Positions 1 through 6,281 of a stretch of DNA of 6,281 nt are shown here, one piece after another. A program made the translations under genes and the position numbers. This DNA is from Cryomorphaceae bacterium (lineage in GTDB: Bacteria; Bacteroidota; Bacteroidia; Flavobacteriales; Schleiferiaceae): the NCBI GenBank assembly GCA_003507115.1, contig DNWN01000138.1, positions 1 to 6,281 of the forward strand, given 5' to 3'. The stretch's first letter is position 1. The number at the start of each line of letters is the position of its first letter. A model generated the notes under the pieces. The model had not been told where the DNA came from and ran no database searches. It worked only from the letters and a program-made list of their open reading frames with translations.

Positions 1-3000
1 ACTCGAAATGAGGACTTAAATGGAAGCCCGCCTCAGGTAGCAACTCCCCTTGCGCCACCACGTGGTCCAAACTGTCCACATCGATGCGCCCCATGGGAAT
101 GGGCCATATTTTACCGAGTTCATCCGTGTATTGGTATTCCCCCGCCCCGTAGAGATCGTTCCGGCCGCGCACCTTGAATTCCGCTTTCTCAATGCGGTGG
201 TAGGCCCCCACACGGGAAGCCAACAAGGAGGCATTCTTCAAAGGACGCATGTAGGCGGCTTCTTCAATGGTTACACGTCCACTATCCGGGAAGACGCGTG
301 AATCCGCCACGTCTATATTCGGCACGCCGTAGGCCTCCAACACACTCGGAAGCAGATAGAACTCGGCACGTTTAGCTAGGAAATTCAGGCCCTCTTGCGA
401 TTCGCGGGTGCTCGTCATACGGGCATCTACCCCGCTCCCCTTCTGAATAGAAATGAGCTTCTTCCGAATGTCCCAATCCGCCTGATTCATGTCCGCTTCG
501 TATTCATTGCGCGGGAAACTCAAGCTGGCATCCCCCCCAATCAATTCAAAATGTCCCGTGTTCTTCGCGAAATCCACCATGGCCGTAGCACGTTGCATTT
601 GGAAGCCCCAAGCCAAATCAGGCGCAGCCCGCACGCGGAAGTCAGCCTTTCCGGACTCAAGCCATTGCGCGTACATACGAATTACGCCGCCCTCCAACTC
701 CGCCTCATCAAAAGCCAGCAATCCACGCCCCTCGAGGCTACCCGGCTGGTAGGTAAGCCGGCCTGTGGCGGCCATCGGGCGTTCTGGGTAGGTCGCAAAA
801 GGCTGACTTAGGCTTTGCGACCACCAGGTCTTTTGGTAGGGCAACCAGTGCATGGAGGCATCAGATCCATTGGCGGACGGATGCCCACCCCCTTTGGGTG
901 GGCCGGGCACCGCCGTCAAGGCATATTGACCTTGACCGCGGGCGGAATCGGGGAACAACACAAATTCAGACGAGTGGCCTCGGGACTGAAGGTAGACCAA
1001 ATCCCCATCGACACGCAAGCCCGCGATAGACAGCTGAACCTTTCCCTCTGCCTTCCCTGCCCCTTGATAGGCACGCCACCCCTCTGGACCGGTCTCCTCC
1101 GTGAATCCTAGGGAGTAATCCCTCTGAACCCGGATATCTTGACGCTTGACCGGAAAGATGTCGGCAGATACAAAGCTGCCCCCAAAGACCAAACCCTCCG
1201 TGGACGTGTTGTCCAAGGAGTCTATGGTGAAGGGGTCGATGTTGACATAAAAGTTGGAACGCTCGTATACGCCCCCATATGCCCGGTCGTAATAGATTTT
1301 AGCCGGCGCGGCAGACTTGAATATAGGATATTCCGGATAGCGCAGGTAGCTCGACTTGTTGGTGGGATAGTCAATCCAGAGTTCCCCCGAAATGTCTTGA
1401 ATCGTATTGCGCACTCGCACCAGAGGGCGTGTCCCGTCGACGGCTAGATCAAAGCTTGGCACCGAAAAACGCATCGAATCGATGGCGGGCATATTGAATT
1501 GGAAAAGGTCGTAATTGAACTTATTCTCCCGGCTGTAAAACGTGAAGCGGCCTGCCTCGACGCGGCCATCAAAATCAAAGTTTAACCCCTTGTGAATCAG
1601 CACCTTTTGCTGTGTCGGATAGAGTGCTACTTTTTGACTATCGGAGAGCGCTATAATTTGGACTCCTACCACTTCCATGTCATAATTCAGCAAGGAAATT
1701 CGGGCATTCATGCCTTGTGCCACCTCGGAAACAAAGCGAATCACATCATAGTCTCGACGATTGTCGTGATTCAAAATGTACTCACTGGTCTTGGGCAAGA
1801 CATCGATTAATTTCTTGTCAATGTCATACCGGACAAAACCTTGTATTGCCAATTCCATCATGAACCGACCACAGGGCTCCAAAGGCATGCCCAATCCCAC
1901 GGCCATGTCATAGAGGGTTATGTTCTGATTGCCATACGAGATTCCCACTTGGTCCACTTTCACCAAGGGATTTTCGAGGCTAAGCCCTTGAAGCGAGGCA
2001 TAGCGGGCACTGCGGAAATACTGATCCGATTCAAGTACCATGGGAGAGCCGCTGCCCATGTTGAGGCCTCCGAGGTAAATGCTCGGGTCCGTCACTTTCC
2101 ATTGAATTTGATCCAACTCCATCACCAAATTGTGGTAGCTGTCGACGTAGGGCGTCATGGCCAAACCTTCATCTGGCCGATTGATACGCAGAAGTTGGCT
2201 AATGGGATCGTATTTGACTTCGCTTTTCAAATGGTAGATACTGTCCGAATCCCCCAGGCGAATAATCACTTCCGCCGCGGGACTGAGCAATTCATCCGAC
2301 CGAATGACGAAGCGCTCGGATTTGAGCTCCAGGATCTGGGTAGTGTCATAGATGAAGGTGAAATGCGCCTTCTGTTCGGGCGAACCCGAAGCGAAGAACT
2401 TTTGTCCGATGATGGAAAATCCTCCTCGGTAGTCGACCCCTTCGAAGAAATCGTCAATTTCAATGTTTTGGTCATATGCATTAAACCGGGGGAAAATGGC
2501 ATTTTCGGGGGTGTTTCGGCCCGTCAAGCGATCCTCAAACGCCCCCAAAGACAGGATGGGAACCGCCTCCCCTACCATACCTTCCTTCATAAAAGACGAG
2601 GTGAACAGCGTCACGGAATCCACTTGGATACCCGGCGTACGCAGGGAGGCCTCCCAACGCGGAAAATCGGCATACAATTCACCAGGACCAAAGCCCGCAC
2701 GCAGCCATTCCACCCGACCACCGAGGGCTTGAGCCACACCAGTGATGGGATCGTATAACAGTTCTACCTCCGCCACTTCGATGCTATCCTGCTTCATCCG
2801 GCCAAGGAGCCGGCCCTCGGATAAGCGGAATAACGCCGTGTCTCCATCCTTCGCAGGAGAGGTTTCGATGAGGCCATCCAGATACCACCAGCTCAATTGG
2901 CCATCGTCATAGAGCCTGATCGCCAGTGGATTCTGATCATCTGTCAGGCCCTGATAGGTATGCAGAAAGGATTCCATTTCCTTCCGGGAAGCGCGCTTGA

Positions 3001-3421
3001 ACTCTCGCTCTAATTCGCGGAAAAATCGATCGCTTTGCCCCTGCTCGTAACGCCCCGCGGGCCAACTCCAGGTTTGAAAGAGCTGCACAAGCTCCAACCA
3101 GGGCTCTGTGGTCACGACCCGGCGGCGGAGCATTTCGCGGGCGACCCGCATGAAGGCTTCCCGCTGCGCATCATCCCCTTCCCAAATCGGATCTAAAAAA
3201 TAGGCTTGGAAGGTGGCTAAGATGGGCTCCACCTCCTTTTTCCCCACCAACTCAGTCAGGTGCTTGGAAAAATCCTTGGCAAAATCACCCGGGTTATTTC
3301 CAAAGGCCCGAACAGACTGCCCATGAAGCGGTCCAGCCAAGCAAAAAAGGGTCAAACAAAGTGTCCAAAGAAGGCCCCGAAGGGGTCCAAGCTGGAGGTC
3401 AGTGGTGGGTGGTTTGGTCAT
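1..3421 (-). CDS. Giant exported protein of unknown function (3' end outside window)
   Basis: The frame stays open for 1,140 codons from an ATG at 3421 to the left edge, with no stop, so the gene is certainly coding and is truncated only by the window. Residues 1-34 look like a signal peptide, placing the protein in the periplasm or on the cell surface. The rest is rich in short alternating hydrophobic and polar strands. Visible blocks are YRGGFSIIGQKFFASG (331-346) followed by FTFIYDTTQ (354-362); FGGSFVSADIFP (746-757) then DYSLGF (768-773); two glycine-patterned strand blocks (791-810 and 885-904); and VADSRVFPDSGRVTIEEAAYM (part of 1038-1058). I see no catalytic motif, no lipobox and no membrane helix after the signal. 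From memory, these blocks match a large conserved Bacteroidota hypothetical protein of roughly 1,400-1,500 residues, so several hundred residues may be missing; this needs a search. The ATG overlaps the 3' end of prmA by 23 bases, which suggests co-transcription. The start was chosen because it gives the signal peptide. Function is unknown. Confidence 0.9.
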   Translation of the reverse strand, partial: MTKPPTTDLQLGPLRGLLWTLCLTLFCLAGPLHGQSVRAFGNNPGDFAKDFSKHLTELVGKKEVEPILATFQAYFLDPIWEGDDAQREAFMRVAREMLRRRVVTTEPWLELVQLFQTWSWPAGRYEQGQSDRFFRELEREFKRASRKEMESFLHTYQGLTDDQNPLAIRLYDDGQLSWWYLDGLIETSPAKDGDTALFRLSEGRLLGRMKQDSIEVAEVELLYDPITGVAQALGGRVEWLRAGFGPGELYADFPRWEASLRTPGIQVDSVTLFTSSFMKEGMVGEAVPILSLGAFEDRLTGRNTPENAIFPRFNAYDQNIEIDDFFEGVDYRGGFSIIGQKFFASGSPEQKAHFTFIYDTTQILELKSERFVIRSDELLSPAAEVIIRLGDSDSIYHLKSEVKYDPISQLLRINRPDEGLAMTPYVDSYHNLVMELDQIQWKVTDPSIYLGGLNMGSGSPMVLESDQYFRSARYASLQGLSLENPLVKVDQVGISYGNQNITLYDMAVGLGMPLEPCGRFMMELAIQGFVRYDIDKKLIDVLPKTSEYILNHDNRRDYDVIRFVSEVAQGMNARISLLNYDMEVVGVQIIALSDSQKVALYPTQQKVLIHKGLNFDFDGRVEAGRFTFYSRENKFNYDLFQFNMPAIDSMRFSVPSFDLAVDGTRPLVRVRNTIQDISGELWIDYPTNKSSYLRYPEYPIFKSAAPAKIYYDRAYGGVYERSNFYVNIDPFTIDSLDNTSTEGLVFGGSFVSADIFPVKRQDIRVQRDYSLGFTEETGPEGWRAYQGAGKAEGKVQLSIAGLRVDGDLVYLQSRGHSSEFVLFPDSARGQGQYALTAVPGPPKGGGHPSANGSDASMHWLPYQKTWWSQSLSQPFATYPERPMAATGRLTYQPGSLEGRGLLAFDEAELEGGVIRMYAQWLESGKADFRVRAAPDLAWGFQMQRATAMVDFAKNTGHFELIGGDASLSFPRNEYEADMNQADWDIRKKLISIQKGSGVDARMTSTRESQEGLNFLAKRAEFYLLPSVLEAYGVPNIDVADSRVFPDSGRVTIEEAAYMRPLKNASLLASRVGAYHRIEKAEFKVRGRNDLYGAGEYQYTDELGKIWPIPMGRIDVDSLDHVVAQGELLPEAGFHLSPHFE
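3320..3421 (-). other. Signal peptide of the giant protein
   Basis: Residues 1-34 show a polar N-terminus carrying Lys3 and Arg15, a hydrophobic core from about 17 to 29 (GLLWTLCLTLFCLAG region), and a probable signal peptidase I site LHG|Q after Gly34. A Gln directly after the cleavage site is common in Bacteroidota exported proteins. Two cysteines, Cys22 and Cys27, lie inside the core, but neither has the L-(A/S/T)-(G/A)-C context of a lipoprotein box. Cleavage by signal peptidase I is therefore more likely than lipidation. Confidence 0.7.
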
Positions 3422-4286
3422 GGGGTTGATACACCAAAGTAAGGCGCATCCAGCCGTCTTTGGCCGCCTCCCCCTGGCTTTGATATCCACAACGTTTTGC
3501 ACATTCCAGGAGGACGGGAACGTCTGCTGCATAGAATCCACTGAGATACAATGTAGCGCCGGGTCGACTGACGGAAGCATAGTGCTCCATGTCGGCCAAT
3601 AAGATATTCCGATTGATGTTGGCATACACGATATCGTAGGGGCCCTCCGCCACCGCTCCTGCAGCAAGCAATTGGGCGTCCCCCGCCCAGATAGCCAACC
3701 GATCTTGGAGGCCGTGAATCTCTGCGATCTCTTGAGCATTCTCCGCAGCAAATGGATCAATTTCAATTCCTACCGCCGCATGGGCGCCGGCTTTCAACGC
3801 CAAAACGGCCAAAATTCCAGTCCCACAGCCCATGTCAAGGATTCGGGTGCCCGCCAACAATCCGGAAGCCTCGCCTTCTAGGACGGCCTCCATCATCAAG
3901 TAGGTCGTAGGATGGTGGCCGGTGCCAAAAGCCATCTTGGGCACCATCTGAATCACATGCCGGAAATCCATGGGGTCTGGAAGGTCATGAAAGGGTGCCC
4001 GAACGAGCACATCCTGTCCGATGGTCAGGGGCGGAAAATGCGATTCCCACTCCGCATTCCAATTCTGATGGGCTATTTCCGCCGTCGTCCACGTGAGGCT
4101 TCCCACGGAAGCGGCCATCGGCAGATCCGACAGCGATAGAGGCTGATACTGATTCGCTTCGATGTAGGCCTTGACAACCAAGCCTTCGCTTGTGACGGAC
4201 TCCACCGGGAGGGCATCCAAATCCACCATGAGCAGTTCCGCCGTCACAGGAGAGGCGCACGTGAAGGTGACTTCGATGTAATCCAC
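3399..4286 (-). CDS. prmA: Ribosomal protein L11 methyltransferase
   Basis: This cytoplasmic enzyme uses S-adenosylmethionine to methylate ribosomal protein L11. The product is 295 residues, a normal length. Residues 1 to about 85 form the substrate-recognition region, opening with MDYIEVTFTC as expected for Bacteroidota members. The catalytic domain has the PrmA-specific FGTGHHPTT loop (120-128), the SAM-binding motif DMGCGTGILA (151-160), an acidic ribose-contact strand GIEIDPFA (173-180) with Asp177, and ANINRNILL (222-230), the family's motif IV. The C-terminus contains KDGWMRLTL (276-284). The start is GTG at 4286. The codon just before it in the same frame is the tpiA stop, TAA, so no earlier start is possible, and the family alignment begins exactly here. 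There is no Shine-Dalgarno sequence. The gene abuts tpiA with no gap and overlaps the giant exported protein gene by 23 bases, so it probably lies in the middle of an operon. Confidence 0.96.
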   Translation of the reverse strand: MDYIEVTFTCASPVTAELLMVDLDALPVESVTSEGLVVKAYIEANQYQPLSLSDLPMAASVGSLTWTTAEIAHQNWNAEWESHFPPLTIGQDVLVRAPFHDLPDPMDFRHVIQMVPKMAFGTGHHPTTYLMMEAVLEGEASGLLAGTRILDMGCGTGILAVLALKAGAHAAVGIEIDPFAAENAQEIAEIHGLQDRLAIWAGDAQLLAAGAVAEGPYDIVYANINRNILLADMEHYASVSRPGATLYLSGFYAADVPVLLECAKRCGYQSQGEAAKDGWMRLTLVYQPHDQTTHH

Positions 4287-5042
4287 TTAGGAGGCCTTGA
4301 GCAATTCCACCAGGGCGATGAAGTCCGCAGCGACCAATGAAGCGCCGCCAATCAAACCTCCATCCACATCGGGCTGAGCAAAAATTTCGGCGGCATTCGA
4401 CGGCTTGCAGCTACCTCCGTAAAGAATGGGCATATCGGATACCCCAAAGGTCGCCTGCATCTGGGCGCGGAGGTACGCGTGAACCTCTTGGGCTTGGGCC
4501 GCTGTCGCGACCTCGCCCGTGCCAATCGCCCAAACGGGCTCGTAGGCAATCACGCAATCCGACATGTCCTCGGGATTCACCCGGGCAAATGCCGCATGCA
4601 ATTGCTTCCAGGTATCCTCGAGGTAGGTGCCGGCCTTGCGCTGAGCCAAAACTTCCCCGACACAAACGATGGGAATCAACTGATTTCGGAGCGCCGACTG
4701 AACTTTATCCGCGACATCTTGATCCGTTTCGCCAAAGTATTGGCGGCGTTCCGAATGCCCAATAATCACGGCATCCACCTCTGCATCCCGAAGCATGGCC
4801 ATGGACACTTCGCCGGTAAATGCTCCGCCATCCGCGGCATGCCCATTCTGGGCGGCTACGGCAATGTGGGCGTTTTCCCACAAAGCATGAACGGTCTGGG
4901 GCAACTGCAAGAAGGGCGGTGAAACCACGACGCGAACGTCACCCACCACCTCGGCGGGCAACCCCTCCATCAGCGCTTCCATTAAGTCTGCCCCTTCTTC
5001 GAGGGTGTTGTTCATTTTCCAGTTGCCGGCGAGGAGTTTCAT
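4287..5042 (-). CDS. tpiA: Triosephosphate isomerase
   Basis: This enzyme interconverts dihydroxyacetone phosphate and glyceraldehyde 3-phosphate in glycolysis and gluconeogenesis, in the cytoplasm. The product is 251 residues, the usual length of one TIM barrel. All catalytic elements are present: GNWKMN (6-11) with Asn7 and Lys9; the electrophile His96 in IIGHSERR (93-100); CVGE (127-130); the catalytic base Glu168 in AYEPVWAIGTG (166-176), which includes the flexible phosphate-gripping loop 6; YGGS (208-211); and DGGLIGGAS (227-235) binding the phosphate. The YGGSCKPSNA form, with Cys rather than Val after YGGS, is not a defect. It appears functional. The ATG at 5042 fits the family start (MKLLAGNWKMN). 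A likely terminator and possible promoter lie just upstream, so tpiA probably heads the unit with prmA and the giant protein. Its TAA stop directly touches the prmA GTG. Confidence 0.98.
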   Translation of the reverse strand: MKLLAGNWKMNNTLEEGADLMEALMEGLPAEVVGDVRVVVSPPFLQLPQTVHALWENAHIAVAAQNGHAADGGAFTGEVSMAMLRDAEVDAVIIGHSERRQYFGETDQDVADKVQSALRNQLIPIVCVGEVLAQRKAGTYLEDTWKQLHAAFARVNPEDMSDCVIAYEPVWAIGTGEVATAAQAQEVHAYLRAQMQATFGVSDMPILYGGSCKPSNAAEIFAQPDVDGGLIGGASLVAADFIALVELLKAS

Positions 5043-5055
5043 AGGATCGGGGATT

Positions 5056-5092
5056 AAATAAAAAGAGCCGCAAAATTCGGGGTTTTTGGCGG
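5056..5092 (-). terminator. Probable intrinsic terminator after the permease gene
   Basis: Read on the minus strand, CCGC(C)AAAA (5092-5084) can pair with TTTTGCGG (5075-5068). This gives an 8-bp stem with one bulged C and an 8-base loop. It is followed by CTCTTTTTATTT, a T-rich tract of the kind intrinsic terminators need. It begins about 23 bases after the permease stop and ends just before tpiA, where it would separate the two units. The stem is half A-T, so it may terminate only partially. Confidence 0.5.
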
Positions 5093-5101
5093 GGTGGACA
5101 A
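5071..5101 (-). promoter_or_regulatory. Possible Bacteroidota-type promoter for tpiA
   Basis: On the minus strand TTG (5101-5099) is followed after 20 bases by GAATTTTG (5078-5071). The known Bacteroidota primary sigma pattern is TTG near -33 and TAnnTTTG near -7, so only the first base of the -7 element differs. A transcript starting about 5-8 bases downstream would have a leader of roughly 20 bases before the tpiA ATG. The -7 element falls inside the predicted terminator stem, so at least one of the two calls may be wrong, or the two signals overlap. This is a pattern match only. Confidence 0.33.
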
Positions 5102-5114
5102 GCGAGGTTTCGGC

Positions 5115-6116
5115 TCAGGACGCAATACGTGGATCAATCCATCGGTAGGCCCGTTCTACTGCCCATTGAATGCCCACAAAGACCGCGGACAGGGCAAGCA
5201 CACAGCCCATAACCACGGGGAAATCACGCGACTCTAGCGCGTCAACCATCAGTTTGCCGGTGCCATTCCAACCAAAAACGGATTCGACAAAAACGGCTCC
5301 AGAAAACAACCCAGCGAGCCAGCCTGAAACGGTCGTTACCAGCGGATTGAGCGCGTTGCGCAGCACATGCTTTTGGAGAACCACTCGGCGCGAAAGCCCC
5401 TTGGCATAGGCGGTTCGGACATAGTCTTGGGCCATGACCTCGAGGGCGGAGGAGCGCATCATTTGGGCAATGACACCCAAGGGACGAACTCCGAGCGTTA
5501 CGGCAGGTAAAATGGCGTTTTGCCAGTGCAAACGGTAGCCCTCGCCAAAATCATCCATCACCCAGAGATTTCCGGTCATCGGCAAACCGGTCCAAGGCGC
5601 CAAGACAAACCCAAAAATCCAACCGATGAGCACCGCTGAAAAGAAGCTAGGCATGGCCATCCCCGTGGTGGAAAGCATAACGACCATTCGATCCATTGCG
5701 GTTCCCTGACGCACGGCCGCAAACAAGCCCATGGGAATACCCAGCAGCAGCGCCAAAGACATCGAAAGCAGGGCCAATAAGGCTGTATTGGGCAGGGTAT
5801 CGGCCAGCATGGCGGTCACGGGACGGCCTTTTTGTTGGTAGGACGTTTGGAGGTTCGGCCAGCGCAGTCCCCATCCCCCATCTGGGCGAGTACCCACCGG
5901 CAGCAGGCCACCCACGTAGCGGCCGTACTGGATGTACAAGGGTTGGTCCAGGCCATATTCCGCTCGGATGGATGCCAGCGCTTGGGGGTCTTCCACTTGG
6001 CCCAGCATCATGCGGGCCGGATCCCCCGCCACCGAGTGAAACAGGAAGAAAACCAAGGTGGCCACGCCCCAAAGGACGATGATCGACTGCACCAAGGACT
6101 TCCAGCGACGCTTCAT
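5115..6116 (-). CDS. ABC transporter permease, DppB/OppB family
   Basis: This inner-membrane subunit belongs to an importer of the peptide/nickel type, where two permeases, an ATPase pair and a binding protein cooperate. The product is 333 residues, normal for DppB-like proteins. The N-terminus is positive (KRRWK) and leads into helix 1 (about 9-28). A periplasmic stretch follows with GDPARMMLG (31-39), a conserved early motif of the family. Further helices lie at about 110-133, 144-172, 201-220, 258-280 and 299-317. The cytoplasmic EAA loop that docks the ATPase is clear: EVMAQDYVRTAYAKGLS (226-242) with the invariant Gly240, followed by HVLRNALNPLV (250-260). The segment 70-100 (DGGWGLRWPNLQ and following) is longer than in E. 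coli DppB. The ATG overlaps the stop of the upstream gene as ATGA, which suggests translational coupling. No partner permease, ATPase or binding protein is in the window, so the substrate cannot be assigned. Confidence 0.93.
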   Translation of the reverse strand: MKRRWKSLVQSIIVLWGVATLVFFLFHSVAGDPARMMLGQVEDPQALASIRAEYGLDQPLYIQYGRYVGGLLPVGTRPDGGWGLRWPNLQTSYQQKGRPVTAMLADTLPNTALLALLSMSLALLLGIPMGLFAAVRQGTAMDRMVVMLSTTGMAMPSFFSAVLIGWIFGFVLAPWTGLPMTGNLWVMDDFGEGYRLHWQNAILPAVTLGVRPLGVIAQMMRSSALEVMAQDYVRTAYAKGLSRRVVLQKHVLRNALNPLVTTVSGWLAGLFSGAVFVESVFGWNGTGKLMVDALESRDFPVVMGCVLALSAVFVGIQWAVERAYRWIDPRIAS

Positions 6117-6281
6117 TCTGGCCAGACTAAATTGCTGTCTTCTAAGAAAATAGCATCATTATAATGCCAGTGGTTTTGGATGATTCCGTCCTCGAGCAGG
6201 GTCACCCCCGGGTTGGAACGTTGTACGGTCTTTAACGCAGTGCCATCCATGACGGCCCATGGAAAGCGACAGCCCGTTTTG
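6113..6281 (-). CDS. C-terminus of a BT_3928-family (DoxX-like) protein, partial
   Basis: Only the last 55 codons are visible, ending in TGA (6115-6113); the 5' part lies beyond the right edge. The readable tail includes CRFPWAVMDGTALKT (4-18), then RSNPGVTLLEDGII (21-34) and HWHYND (37-42). The RSNPG-hydrophobic-LLxDG-x-HWxxND pattern matches my recollection of the C-terminal domain of Bacteroidota BT_3928-family proteins. These are membrane proteins with an N-terminal DoxX-like region and a tail that looks thioredoxin-like but lacks a CxxC here. The location supports this: in Bacteroides the family gene lies directly upstream of tpiA, whereas here one permease gene separates the two. The stop overlaps the permease ATG by four bases (ATGA). 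The function of the family is not established. The identification rests on a short tail plus context. Confidence 0.68.
   Translation of the reverse strand, partial: KTGCRFPWAVMDGTALKTVQRSNPGVTLLEDGIIQNHWHYNDAIFLEDSNLVWPE

Noticed and set aside
1841..2758. A 305-codon open frame on the plus strand
   Set aside because: It lies wholly antisense to the giant protein frame, is unusually rich in His, Arg and Gln, resembles no family, and has no signals of its own. The minus frame shows coherent protein blocks across the same bases.
3341..3358. Possible lipoprotein attachment at Cys22 or Cys27 of the giant protein
   Set aside because: The residues before each Cys (TL and LF) do not fit a lipobox, and a better signal peptidase I site lies at LHG|Q.
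4656..4680. Possible defect in the tpiA CVGE loop region (CVGEVLAQRKAG)
   Set aside because: The Arg in the GExLxxR pattern is kept and variation around it is common in the family. All catalytic residues are intact.
4479..4922. A 147-codon plus-strand frame, and another at 4337-4765
   Set aside because: Both are antisense to tpiA, whose minus-strand frame has every catalytic motif. Their composition is that of a shadow frame.
5696..6164. Plus-strand frames of 110-128 codons
   Set aside because: They are antisense to the permease and are rich in Pro, Arg and Gly, as expected for the complement of a G+C-rich coding sequence.
1..6281. RNA genes, CRISPR arrays, insertion sequences, attachment sites, riboswitches
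   Set aside because: I saw no tRNA-like cloverleaf, no regular direct repeats, no transposase or integrase motif and no terminal inverted repeats. Nearly all of the window is filled by tightly packed coding sequence.

Overview
The window looks like a chromosomal housekeeping segment from a member of the Bacteroidota. The evidence is threefold: a Bacteroidota-type triosephosphate isomerase next to a PrmA with the ANINRNILL motif; the C-terminal end of what looks like a BT_3928-family (DoxX-like) protein, which sits upstream of tpiA in Bacteroides; and a very large exported protein of a type I associate with this phylum. None of the gene starts has a clear Shine-Dalgarno sequence, and a candidate promoter resembles the phylum's TTG / TAnnTTTG pattern, both in keeping with Bacteroidota. 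By eye the base composition is a little above half G+C, which is high for many Flavobacteriales, so I do not assign an order.

Everything coding is on the minus strand, so transcription runs right to left. From the right edge: (1) the last 55 codons of the BT_3928/DoxX-like protein; (2) a complete DppB/OppB-type ABC transporter permease, whose ATG overlaps the previous stop as ATGA; (3) a 72-base gap with a likely intrinsic terminator and a possible promoter; (4) tpiA; (5) prmA, whose GTG start directly abuts the tpiA stop; (6) a giant exported protein of unknown function, whose start overlaps prmA by 23 bases and which runs off the left edge after 1,140 codons.

There are probably two transcription units: BT_3928-like plus permease, then tpiA-prmA-giant protein. 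The known jobs are unrelated: glycolysis, methylation of ribosomal protein L11, and solute import. The tight packing therefore looks more like a conserved housekeeping cluster than a pathway. The least understood item is the giant protein. It is probably processed by signal peptidase I and exported to the periplasm or cell surface, and it is rich in alternating beta-like segments with weak internal repeats.

I found no RNA genes, mobile elements, CRISPR arrays or attachment sites. There is no gene-free stretch over 300 bases. The long open frames on the plus strand are antisense shadows.
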